In this document: positions 54,961-64,000 of the stretch, piece by piece
Layout of the letters: every line of letters starts with the position of its first letter
Numbering within the stretch: position 1 is the stretch's first letter
Origin: Dryomyza anilis
Taxonomy: Eukaryota; Arthropoda; Insecta; Diptera; Dryomyzidae
Direction of reading: 5' to 3'
Length of the DNA stretch: 64,000 bases
NCBI GenBank assembly: GCA_951804985.1
Contig: OX638133.1
Coordinates: forward strand, 33,319,963 to 33,383,962
Translations under genes and position numbers: made by a program
Notes under the pieces: generated by a model
The model's input: only the letters and a program-made list of their open reading frames with translations
Told to the model about the DNA's origin: nothing
Database searches by the model: none

Positions 54961-55273
54961 TAACCGTGGTAGCTCAGTGGGTAGTGCGTTGGACTGCGAG
55001 CCGAAAGGTCCCCGGTTCAAGCCTGGACTGGGGCTAACAACATCTTTTCATAGAAACATTTTTCTATACCGTGCTACCTCTCGTCAGTAAATGGCAAACC
55101 TACGAGAGTAAAACTATTGCCTATGAAAAGCTCTCACCCGCCGTTCGGATTCGGCAATAAACTGTAGGTCCCACCACTTTAAGTACAAATATAACACGCA
55201 CAGCTCAAAATGGTGAGAGAGCTCGGCCGAAGTTCCATACAGGACTGTAGCGACAAACTATTATTATTATTAT
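54961..55273 (+). mobile_element. tRNA-derived SINE with 9-bp target duplication
   Basis: A complete plus-strand copy, TAACCGTGGTAGCTCAGTGG to an (ATT)n tail. TACTAGCTG flanks both sides (54952-54960 and 55274-55282). It lies 90 bp from the minus-strand SINE ending at 54870 (head-to-head pair). Confidence 0.92.
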
Positions 55274-55600
55274 TACTAGCTGGACCCGTTCACAGCTTGC
55301 CCCGTGCTAAGTTTTTATAATTGTAAAACTATATCGTTTATAAAGGTGGATACAGTTACGCTCCTTTTCCTTTTTTAGTGCATGCCTACGTCGCTTTTTT
55401 ACCGCCCACATTGAACATAGTGCCATGCCCCTTTTTATAATCTCGCTGACATTCCACGTGGCTATTAACATTTTTAAAAATGATCCTTTGTTTCGATTTG
55501 TACAACTCTGCTCTTAGTAAGTCAGAAGTTTTTGCATTTTTAAAATTTGTGTTATATGGGAGGTTTCACGCCCCATTGTAAAATTCCGTCCAAATTCTAC
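55274..55600 (-). repeat. K-type element relic
   Basis: TAGCTGGACCCGTTCACAGC at the left, then GTGCCATGCCCCTTTTTATA and TTATATGGGAGGTTTCACGC further right. The same class of sequence (CACGCCC, GTGCCATGCCCCTTT) is in the K copies at 28311-29665, 61040-61240 and 63711-64000. Read on the minus strand the left edge ends CCAGCTAGT, which resembles a Helitron 3' end (CTAG then T). Low certainty. Confidence 0.35.
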
Positions 55601-56594
55601 GCAGGGCTCTCCACTCTCAAAAAATGCGTCCGTTTTTTTGGATTTTATCCACTTAAAAAAATCCAAGATTTTCGGATTTTTTTGATTTTTGTACATTTTT
55701 TGAATTATAACTTAGGAATATATTTGTGGTTTTCCGAGTACAATTTTTGAAAATTTAAGAATTTGTTATAAACCACCAAATTGAAACCACTGCTGGATGA
55801 AATATCTGGTGAAGATGGTTATGAAATAATTCATATATTATATTAGCCAACAATGCAAACATACATATTACCCAACTTAGGCCTTTATATCCAAATAATT
55901 TAAAATAATTTAATGACGTAGTCGCCGAAACCGTGGATTTAATTCAATTCAATTCTATGCCAATTTTTAAAGCGGTAGATATTGATTGCCAAGACTGTGT
56001 CAAGACTGGAATGATAACTATGTTACAAGCCTGTAATTCAGGATTGTACCAAGGCTTCTGTCTAAGGATGGGACCAAGGCTTAATCCTCTGGCTTGTACC
56101 AAGGTCGGAACTAACGACCGGCACAAGAATGACACAAGACTATGCCCCAGACGTGCGACAATCCTTGAAATACGTCGGAAGAATCATGCTATTGGGCATA
56201 ATTTGTCATGGGCATTGCATTCATTATTCATGTCATTACACTTGAGAGTTGATCTGTAGATAAATAAATATGTAAGAGGTTAACAACCAATTTACCAGTT
56301 ATACTTACATTAATTTACAGACTTATTGTTCAGACGACTCCAAAGAGTTGAGTTTATCGAATATATTTTTTGACGTTTTAAAAATCGTAAAAAAAATATA
56401 TTTTTTCATCAGATAAGTGTTATTTAACATGGATACAACACCAAAATGTCACCATAGTAAACTTTAATTTACTAAAGTCAAAGTCGGTACACACGCATTA
56501 CTAGGCATGGGACGAAAAGTTGTCGAGCCGGAATTTTGAATTTCCTTTAACATATGGCGGTTTGGATAAATTGACAATTTTTATATGTGGCTCA
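55601..56594. other. Non-coding stretch
   Basis: At 55995-56150 several ACAAGCCTG, CCAAGGCTT and TGTACCAAGG words weakly echo the satellite at 56595-57380, perhaps an old flank of it. A frame of 108 codons (55933-56259) arises there; nothing in it looks like a domain. Confidence 0.45.
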
Positions 56595-57380
56595 ATATTG
56601 TGTCAGCCTTGTGTCAATATTGGTTTACCGAGGCCTGTGTAAAGTTCGAGAATGAAAATTGTGTCAGGCTTGTGTAAAGCCTGGGAGAGACGATTGACGT
56701 AGGCCTGTGTCTTATATAAACTAACGAGGCTTGTTTGAAATCTGGAAATGACAAATGCGCCAGGCTTGTGTCTACCTTGATATATCAAGTCTGTGTGGAG
56801 TCTGTGACTAACGATTGTGCTAGCCTTAACTAACCTAAACTAACAAAGCCTGTTTGAAATCTGTGAATGACAAATGTGCCAGTCCTGTGCCTAACTTCAA
56901 GGCCTGTGTGGAGTCTGTGAGTGACGATTGTGCCAGGCTTGTGTCTAACCTAAACTAATAAGGCCTGTGTAAAGCCTGGGAGTGACGATTGTCCCAGGCT
57001 TGTGTTCAATTTCAACTAACGAGGCTTGTTTGAAATCTGAGAATGACGAATGTGCTAGGCTTGTGCCTAGCTTGGTATATCAAGGCCTGTGTGGAGTCTG
57101 TGAGTGACGATTGTGCCAGGCTTGTGTCTAACCTACACTAACAAGGCCTGTGTAAAGCCTGGGAGTGACGATTGTTCCAGGCTTGTGTCTAATTTATACT
57201 AACGAGGCTTGTTTGAAATCTGAGAATGACGAATGTGCTTGGAATATCAAGCTTGGAATATCAAGGACTAAGTCGAGTCTGTGAGTGATGATTGTGCCAG
57301 ACTTGTGCCTGGCCCGATATACCAAGCCTTGGTAGTCAAGCCCGTAACAAGCCTGGCACTTTTGTTGCAGCCTGGAAATT
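56595..57380. repeat. 61-bp satellite-like repeat with 183-bp higher-order unit
   Basis: The basic unit is about 61 bp: AGGCCTGTGTGGAGTCTGTG, AGTGACGATTGTGCCAGG, CTTGTGTCTAACC, TAAACTAACA. Three unit types (GAGTCTGTGAG, AAGCCTGGGAG, AAATCTGAGAA) follow in order and repeat exactly: GGCCTGTGT at 56901, 56962, 57084 and 57145, and GAGGCTTG at 57021 and 57204, giving 61- and 183-bp spacing. Left of 56890 the units are more diverged. Confidence 0.92.
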
Positions 57381-59374
57381 CCCAACTGGGCTATATTCAT
57401 TTTGTGGGGCTCGGTGTATTATTGATAACATTAATGGAATAGAAAAAGCAGTGAAAGGATTATAATAAACAGGTAATTGGTGTAATGAACAATGTGTAAG
57501 AACATGTGCCAAATTTAATAGTACAAAATGAATAACCCGAAAAATGTTTAAATATAACACAACAAATAACATTACCTCATGTAAAATAAATTGAAAAAAA
57601 ATACACTAAATAATACGAATATGCTTTATCTGTGATTTACAATCCCCACTCAACCCCCACTCCGCTCCCAATCCACAAACAGACACCTTAATAGTACCAG
57701 CTTTTTGGATTTTCAAACGCATATTCCTGGATAACCAAAATGTGGTTTTCATCAAAAACATGAGCTTTGCCATCTAATGCTTTTGCCATTTAAGAATCTC
57801 TGAAATCTCTGAACCATACTCAATGACTCTATCTGTTTCACTATGAAACTCCTAACGTTTTCAGACAGAATGTACGCATGGATCTACTATATAAACATAC
57901 AAATATACAGTAATATATATGTTTTTGTAATTTACATTGGAATGGTAAAAGACAAACACATGAATACCCTTTGTCATAGCATAAACATAATACCTAGTAA
58001 ACTAACCGCAAATGTGAATTCTTGGAAATTACTTTTTTTTTGTTGACTGAGACTCATACTTTTGACTACTACTTACTTTCCACTTATTCATGTTGTACTT
58101 TGGTGTGAAATGAAAAAGTTTTACTTTACATTTAAATTTCCAGCTAAAGTGAAAACGTTGCCTTAAGTCGGCTTAAATTGTGATCCTTTAAGAAAGTGGA
58201 AGAGAAAAAGTTAAGCATGGTGATGTCATTGATGACGATAATGATGATGACGATGATGTTTGAATGAAGGCACAAAAAGTATAAAGCGCAATGATTTTTT
58301 ATATCATGCTTAAACTTTACGCTTGACTTGCGTTCTTTTGCATACTCCTTTTAGTATAAATGACCTTTTTGGTATTCATTTTTATTTTATATTTTTTTTT
58401 TTTGATATTACGTAGTACTTTTTGTGTTGTTTTTCTTGTCAAAGGAGTTTCGCTTCAATTGACCGAATTCTTACTGCGTTATGTCGCATTACGTTTGAAC
58501 GTCCTTTGCATCGTACTTTGTTTTTTTTTTTCGTTTGCACAAATATTAAAAGTAGTTTTTATGTTTACTAAAGACTAAAATAATTTCTCCGGGGAAATCT
58601 TTGAGTTTCTAGTAGCTGTCGGTATTTTGATGCATATTTCATGCAACATTTATAAGATGCAGTTGTAATAAATGATGATTCGTTGAATTGCGAAATATAT
58701 ATATCTATATTTTTTGAATTCGACTTGGCATGTAGGAAAAACGTTATACCCAAGGTGCGCTCGGACTTGTGCCGATAATCAATAATCTGAGTAAGTGTGA
58801 TATTTAGAAATCATGGTTGTTCAGATCTTAGGATAATAACACTACACATCAAAATGAGAGAAAAGTTTGCGCGGTAAATGCCACTATTTTTGTTTTATTG
58901 AAAATGACCCGCATAAGTCGAATATATGAATTAAAATTCCATTGATTCGTTTACGAGATATCAGCCAATAACTTTTGAACAGAGCGTAAAAGGTGGTCAC
59001 ATATATTTGCAAATATTTTGCGTTTTAAATATCTAAGTTTATCAAGTGTTATATCAAATAAAAGGTAATTAAACATTCAATTAACATTTATAAAAAAACC
59101 TTTACTGGTTTGAGATAATTTGATAGGAGAACTTGAAAAATGTAGTTTGTATTTAAAAAATTGGAAAAAATCAAAAAAGCGAGATGATGCACAGTTTGTT
59201 ACATTCCAAAATTAAATAGTACTTCTTCAAAGAAAAAAACGTAAAAAAATCTATATGTACATTTTTTGGACAGAAATAAATCATGTGAAAGCATTATAAC
59301 CATCGCACAATGCAGGTATTTACTTAGGTACTCGCTACCCCATGGGGTTGCGAGTACTTAATGTTGGCGAAAAC
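57381..59374. other. Non-coding stretch
   Basis: It contains a GATGATGATGACGATGATG tract (about 58230-58260) and poly-T runs (58385-58405, 58518-58532). The part at 58850-59000 resembles the K-type environment (AACTTTTGAACAGAGCG). No exon or bounded element is supported. Confidence 0.45.
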
Positions 59375-59382
59375 ATCAAAAG

Positions 59383-60531
59383 CAGAGCTCTCGATTACCC
59401 GGGTGCCCGGGTAGCCGGGCTACCCGGGTTTTTCGAGCTACCCGGGTAATACCCGGGTTGTTCAAATACTCGAAAAACCCGGGTATTAAATGTTCGAGCT
59501 ACCCGGGTAATTTGTTCGTTCGTTTGTTCGAGCTATTCGAGTAGCTCGTTTGTTCGAGTAGCTCGATTGCTCGTTCGTTGTTCGAGTAGCTCGATTGCTC
59601 GATCGTTGTTCGAGCTTCGAGTAGCTCGTTCGTTCGTTTGTTCGATTGACGATTGTTCATTTGTTAGCTTGTTAATTTGTCTGTCCGTTCGTTTGCTTGA
59701 TGTGGTCGGAAGTGGTTGTAAAAATGTGGGTGGACAAAAGTGGGTGGGTGGGAAAAAGTGGGCGGAAAGTGATAAAAAGACCGACAAAAATTTTATTGCA
59801 GAAATCGGTAGCGGACACCATTAGAATGCTATTGGTACCCTTTGGTGTGATCCATGACCCCCAAAAGGGGGTCAAAAACCCATTTATGACCCAAACATTT
59901 TTATTTCGCAAATCGATAGCCGACATCATGACCATGACCCCTTTGGAGGGGTCATGGGCCACTCCAAAGGGTACCATTAGTCTTCTAATGAGACTCGCTA
60001 TCCATTTCCGTAATAAAAAAAATTTGGACAAAAACCCCCTTTTGGGGGTCAGGGACCACTGAGAGTGGTACCATTCGATTTCCCTTGATGTCTGCTACCG
60101 ATTTCTGCAATAAATTTTTTTTCGGTCTTTTTATCACTTTCCGCCCACTTTTGCCCACCCACCCACTTTTGTCCACCCACTTTTGTCCACCCACATTTTT
60201 ACAACCACTTCCGACCAACTCCCACATCAAGCAAACGAACGGACAGACTAATTAACAAGCTATCAAATGAACAATCGTCAATCGAACAAACGAACGAACG
60301 AGCTACTCGAATCTCGAACAACGATCGAGCAATCGAGCTACTCGATGAACGAACGAGCCATCGAGCTACTCGAATAGCTTGAACAAACGAACGAACAAAC
60401 TACCCGGGTTTTGCGAACTACCCGGGTAGCTCGAACATTGAATACCTGGGTTTTTCGAGTATTTGAACTACCCGGGTATTACCCGGGCTTTCGAGCGCCT
60501 TGAAAATACTCGTATGAAATCGAGAGCTCTG
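59383..60531. mobile_element. Foldback element of hAT type (1149 bp)
   Basis: Ends CAGAGCTCTCGATT and AATCGAGAGCTCTG, flanked by the exact 8-bp duplication ATCAAAAG (59375-59382 and 60532-60539). This agrees with hAT target preference (T at position 2, A at position 7) and CAG/CTG ends. Two arms of roughly 450-490 bp are inverted copies: ACCCGGGTA repeats, GAGTAGCTCGATTGCTCG repeats, GTTCGTTCG, then GGTGGACAAAAGTGGGTGG and CGGAAAGTGATAAAAAGACC. The central part holds smaller palindromes such as TGACCCCCAAAAGGGGGTCA. No transposase; overlapping frames in the arms are by-products. Confidence 0.92.
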
Positions 60532-60539
60532 ATCAAAAG

Positions 60540-61039
60540 TCAAATTGACCTCAGAGACTAATTTTTTCATTGTATAGCTAATTAAATTGTCTACAATATT
60601 GCATCACTAAATTTATATCTTATGTATCCAAATTTTCCCAACACTCTCTCAAACACAGACAATTTTTCGCAACAATTTCAAGCAAAAATATTGTCGAATT
60701 TGTAATCAATTTTTTGAACCGTTTATTTTAAAAAATATAAAAACTTTTTTATTTTTGTAATGCAACCATCTACATCTGGTATTTATAAAGTTTTTGCAAT
60801 ATTATTGTTTTCGAACATTTTTATACTTAGAAAGAAAAAATAATGGAGTAAGTTTACATTTTTTTTATTATTTTTTGAAATTATTTTTCATTTATAAAGA
60901 TGATAACTTTCCGGACACACTGATTACATTGTTACTTAGTGCACATATTAAGTTTTCCAAAACACAAATGAAAATTTTGCCTTTTTTTTATGCCTTTTCG
61001 GAGTTATTCACATTTCAGCGACCAACCATTTATACTAAT
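60540..61039. other. AT-rich non-coding stretch
   Basis: Nothing supported. The 105-codon frame at 60794-61111 is phenylalanine/lysine-rich from A/T DNA and not called. Confidence 0.5.
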
Positions 61040-61240
61040 ATTAACAATTTTAACAGTTTTTCGTTGCATGGGAGGTACCATGTCCACTATCCCAATCAAG
61101 ATGAAATGTGAACAAGTGAATTATGTCAACGAAAAACTGTATATTTCATGGTTTCATCACTGTAGCTCTATTAATTGCCAATATATGACATTTTAAACAT
61201 TTTTCTTATATGTGAGGTACCACGCCCACTTGCCCAATTT
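61040..61240. repeat. K-type element relic
   Basis: Two similar blocks, GCATGGGAGGTACCATGTCC (about 61066) and TATGTGAGGTACCACGCCCA (about 61209), about 143 bp apart, each followed by CCCAAT. The motif matches the K element at the window end (inverted: GTATGGGAGGTGCCACGCCC). Confidence 0.4.
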
Positions 61241-61326
61241 TAAAAGCATTTTTAATTAAAATTTTTGTTGAAAAAACGTTTTTTTCTAGTTCTTCTTGAT
61301 CATATGGCTTATTTATAACGCGAGAT

Positions 61327-61463
61327 ATGAGAGCTTTTCATAGACAATATTTTATTCTCGAGAGGTTCGCCATTTACTGTCGAGAGGTAGCGCGGTATAG
61401 AAAAATATTTTCTGTGAAAAAATGTTGTTTGCCTCAGTTCAGGCTTGAACCTTAAGCTACCGA
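61327..61463 (-). mobile_element. SINE fragment
   Basis: GAGAGCTTTTCATAGACAAT, GCCATTTACTGTCGAGAGG, TAGCGCGGTATAGAAAAAT and CAGGCTTGAACCTTAAGCTA. The tail half is missing, and a deletion joins B-box and A-box regions at the head. Confidence 0.75.
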
Positions 61464-61502
61464 TATGTTCATAAACAGTACAGTTAAAAGAACAATATAA
61501 TC

Positions 61503-61545
61503 ATATCTTCCCTATTAGGATAAATTTCTACTAGGGAAAAGTCGT
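61503..61545 (+). repeat. P-family terminal fragment (copy P5)
   Basis: ATCATATCTTCCCTATTAGG then ATAAATTTCTACTAGGGA, matching the last 45 bp of P1/P2. Confidence 0.5.
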
Positions 61546-61788
61546 TTTAATATGGTACTGTATATTAAAATTTGAGGCCATATTCTCATCGAGGAGATCA
61601 AAGACGTAATGATGATGATGATTATTAACAATTATTAATTTTTTTCGGATTTTGATAGATATATAAAAACTGCAGTAGTAAACCTATAGGAAAATATTAT
61701 AAATCGGTTTTAGTTCTGCCCCTTTATATGAAACCAACCGGCAACTTTACCCTTTAGACACATCTCTGAACTTATTTTCAACGTCAAA

Positions 61789-61891
61789 CAGACATTTAGA
61801 CCTATCACTGAATTGGTCTTCAATTGAAGAATTTGATTCCGTTTAAAATTCTCCAATTGAAGACCAGTTCAGTGATAGATCTAAAGGTCTG
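61789..61891. repeat. Imperfect 103-nt hairpin
   Basis: CAGACATTTAGACCTATCAC then TGAATTGGTCTTCAATTGAAG pairs with CCAATTGAAGACCAGTTCAG then TGATAGATCTAAAGGTCTG. Arms of about 43 bases with a few mismatches and a short loop around TTTGATTCCGTTTAA. The size is like a microRNA precursor, but repeat origin is at least as likely. Confidence 0.75.
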
Positions 61892-62042
61892 CATGGCGTC
61901 TTCAATCACCTCTTCCTATGATAAGGCCATGTTGTAGCTACATTTGACATATATTTCATCAGAATTGGGACGGTATCCAGCGTTATTGCTTGACAAAATC
62001 TCTACTAATGTTATTATTTTTTCTACTATAACTACAAAACTA

Positions 62043-62266
62043 TCCCCAAAAAAAAAAAACTATATAAATAATAGTTTTTTACTGTTAAAAATAGTCAATA
62101 GGATAAATTATTATTTTAATCGGAAAATACCATTAAATACTAGAAAATACCATGACATTGCCATCGAGTTTATATGAAAAGATTTATTTTTTTGTATACT
62201 ATTAAATCAATAATTGTCCTATTGACCAATTTTAATGGGATTTGAGGGAATTTTTTTTTTTGGGTG
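62043..62266 (-). mobile_element. CACYCAG-family MITE, copy F
   Basis: The left end is degraded (TCCCCAAAAAAAAAAAAC) and the right end is TTTTTTTTTTTGGGTG; TA flanks both sides. The interior matches copy E in orientation (TAGTCAATAGGATAAATTAT and ATTGTCCTATTGACCAATTT). Confidence 0.75.
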
Positions 62267-63119
62267 TAATGAAAATTATTCAAAAAATGATATTAACGAT
62301 ATTTTGAAAACGAAAGTCGTTGGAAGGACAAGACACAATCTGGAAAAAAATCCAAAATCTCGTTAAAATATGTGAAAATCACTATCGACGCCACATTTAC
62401 ATACCAAAGTTTAAAATGGCATTGGGAATGCTTTATATTTTAAAAGACTATTTAAAGGCGGTTATAAAACTTTTTTATAAAATTCGAAATTGTAAAATGT
62501 ACTACCCGAGCCAAATTATCGTCAGGCTAAATGAAAAATATTGACCTATTTCTATTACAGCAGGTTTTACGTAGAAAACTGTAATGTTTCAAAATTTGTG
62601 CATGTCCCGGCCGATATATGGAATGTTTTTTGAAATCTATTTGAAATAGGCTACCGTATAGCTGGTTTTCAGCAAAATATAGGAAGTCAGTTGTTGATAA
62701 TTATTGCATTTAAAAAGCTACCTTGGAGCAGATCTTAGAAATATAGAGGCAGCCTGTCTCACACTGTCCACGGCAGAAACAAATTTTATATGAAAAAGAT
62801 TTTAAATAACTCTCAATACAAAATGTTTCGCAGTGTCAGGACAGTTTAGAAACATTTTATCGAAAGATTTTAAACAGACAAATTCGAAATTTGTATGAGA
62901 AGTTGTCTGTACGTTATCAATATATACCGGGAATCTGTATTTAAAACTTCATAAAATTTTATAATATGTCATACACATCCCACAGCTTTCTTTAATATGT
63001 GTTTTACGGAATATTCTTTAAAATTATATAAATTTAAAAAATTGTATAAATTAGAAAAAAATTAATAAATTTTGTCCGCGGGCTCTTTAAGGCAGCTTTT
63101 CGGAAAACAACTTCTGCTT
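62267..63119. other. AT-rich non-coding stretch
   Basis: A weak frame at 62320-62544 (+) contains YRRHIYIPKFKMALGMLYIL but no recognisable domain. Nothing else supported. Confidence 0.45.
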
Positions 63120-63480
63120 GTTACAAGGACATACAACAGGCAGATATTTATACAAACTCTGCTTTGTCGGAAACCTGCTGAAAATCTGTTTATTTCCAGT
63201 TTGCCTGCCTCTTGTCCACATATAACCTGCCGTGTATTTTGCTTTTGGTATTAATGATACTCTGAATGGTATCTCATACATCGTTTCTTAAGGGAATCGA
63301 CAAGGACAGACAAGAAGCAGGTTTTGATACAAACTCCACCTTTGTCTACCGGTAACCTGCCGAAAATCGAGTTTCTTGTTGTGTTTGCCTGCCTGTTTTC
63401 GACATATTACCTCCCGTTTATTATGACTGAGTTACTAAGGAAAATCTTAAGGGAATCTCATACATCATTTGATAAGGACA
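63120..63480. repeat. Diverged tandem duplication of about 180 bp
   Basis: ACAAGGACATACAACAGGCA (63123) and ACAAGGACAGACAAGAAGCA (63300) each start a unit. Both continue ATACAAACTC, TTTGTC, AACCTGC, GAAAATC, GTTTGCCTGCCT, ACATAT, and end in GAATCTCATACATC-like sequence. Confidence 0.65.
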
Positions 63481-63710
63481 TCTTAGACATTATTTCTATA
63501 TAAATCGGGGGTGCTCATTTCGACGTTAAACTTGGTTTTCATGTAACTTTTTTTACGAAAATTACATTCGACATTTTTTACCCTTTTTAGGCACTTTTCA
63601 GAATTGAATGGAAAAAAACTGAGTATGTAGTCCTCAATTAAAAAATAAAATACCTAAAATAAATTTAATTTCTTTCATTTTAACTTGAACTATCATCTTC
63701 TTGAACTATC
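63481..63710. other. AT-rich stretch
   Basis: About 230 bp with nothing supported. Confidence 0.5.
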
Positions 63711-64000
63711 TATATATATAAAACTCTTGGTCCGTCTGTCGGTCTGGCTGTCTGTTTGTTCCAGCATCACGTCTAAACCGCTGAACCGATTTAACTGAAA
63801 TTTTGCATCAGGATACTATGGAGTCCGGAGGGTGTCATAGGCTATATATGGGCCGGATTGGACAAAGGGGCGTGGCACCTCCCATACAACTTAAACTTTG
63901 AAAACGACATAACTCGGCACATACACAAGCAAAGAAGATGAAACAAAAAACTCATATACAAAAAAAAAATACAAAAGCAAAAACACAAAAACAAAAGCAA
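63711..64000 (+). mobile_element. K element, 5' part, cut by the window end
   Basis: Begins TCTATATATATAAAACTC, then TTGGTCCGTCTGTCGG, CTGTTTGTTCCAGCATCACG, CGCTGAACCGATTTAACTG, GGATTGGACAAAGGGGCGTG and GCACCTCCCATAC. From about 63960 it enters an A-rich AAAAGCAAAAACAC array. It is the plus-strand counterpart of 28311-29665 with the same head and array. The TC start and roughly 250-bp AT/GC-mixed head recall insect Helitron-like elements; class is inference. Confidence 0.45.

Noticed and set aside
55933..56259. 108-codon frame with several cysteines
   Set aside because: The sequence echoes the nearby 61-bp satellite words, no domain or splice context is visible, and the opposite strand is also open.
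59672..60062. Overlapping 119- and 121-codon frames on both strands
   Set aside because: They lie in the inverted arms and palindromic centre of the foldback element; the similarity between strands follows from the palindrome.
9304..62177. Shared peptide INNSFLLLKIVNRINYYFN in frames at 9304-9537 and 61944-62177 as a conserved protein
   Set aside because: Both frames are the CACYCAG MITE read in the same direction; the match is element similarity.

Overview
The window is eukaryotic, strongly AT-rich and almost free of protein-coding genes. Its repeat content (tRNA-derived SINEs, many short inverted-repeat DNA elements, mariner-type transposase, non-LTR reverse transcriptase relics, a solo LTR, minisatellites) and the short-intron style of one candidate gene suggest an insect, most plausibly a higher fly (Diptera, Brachycera). 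That assignment is inference from composition and repeat style, not from a recognised gene. The window looks like intergenic or intronic DNA. Most open reading frames in it are by-products of tandem repeats or transposon relics.  Layout. 1-5 kb: a reverse-transcriptase relic, GGTTCC-rich and CGTG-rich repeats, a 107-bp element with a 9-bp target duplication, an unclassified repeat present as two diverged copies (one carrying a new perfect hairpin), and two opposed SINEs. 6-13 kb: a SINE, several short inverted-repeat elements (families called N, CACYCAG and Q here) and a palindromic element. 13.4-14 kb: two adjacent 15-bp minisatellites. 16-17 kb: a nested inverted-repeat element. 18-20 kb: a possible terminal exon, two head-to-tail copies of one element, and a second reverse-transcriptase relic. 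21.6-27.4 kb: a solo LTR nested in a DNA element, further elements T, V and P. 28.3-29.7 kb: a long T/G-rich array tied to an unclassified, possibly Helitron-like element whose other copy runs off the window end. 31-35.8 kb: a dead mariner transposon between two N elements, and a hAT-type element full of CGATA motifs.  40.4 kb holds a 48-base, phase-symmetric candidate microexon. 41.4-52.0 kb is dominated by a 9-bp minisatellite and a near-identical tandem duplication of about 4.75 kb that begins inside that minisatellite. 53 kb holds a candidate two-exon small gene on the minus strand with an 89-base intron. 54-57 kb: two SINEs and a 61-bp satellite-like repeat with exact three-unit (183-bp) higher-order periodicity. 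59.4-60.5 kb: a 1149-bp foldback element with hAT hallmarks (8-bp target duplication, CAG...CTG ends), notably GC-rich for its surroundings. 61-64 kb: element relics, a hairpin, and the start of the second copy of the possibly Helitron-like element.  I found no complete conserved protein gene, no functional tRNA or rRNA gene, no CRISPR array and no operon-like organisation. Element family letters (N, P, Q, R, T, U, V, W, K) are labels local to this answer. All identities come from reading the sequence by eye, so percentages and database families are not given.
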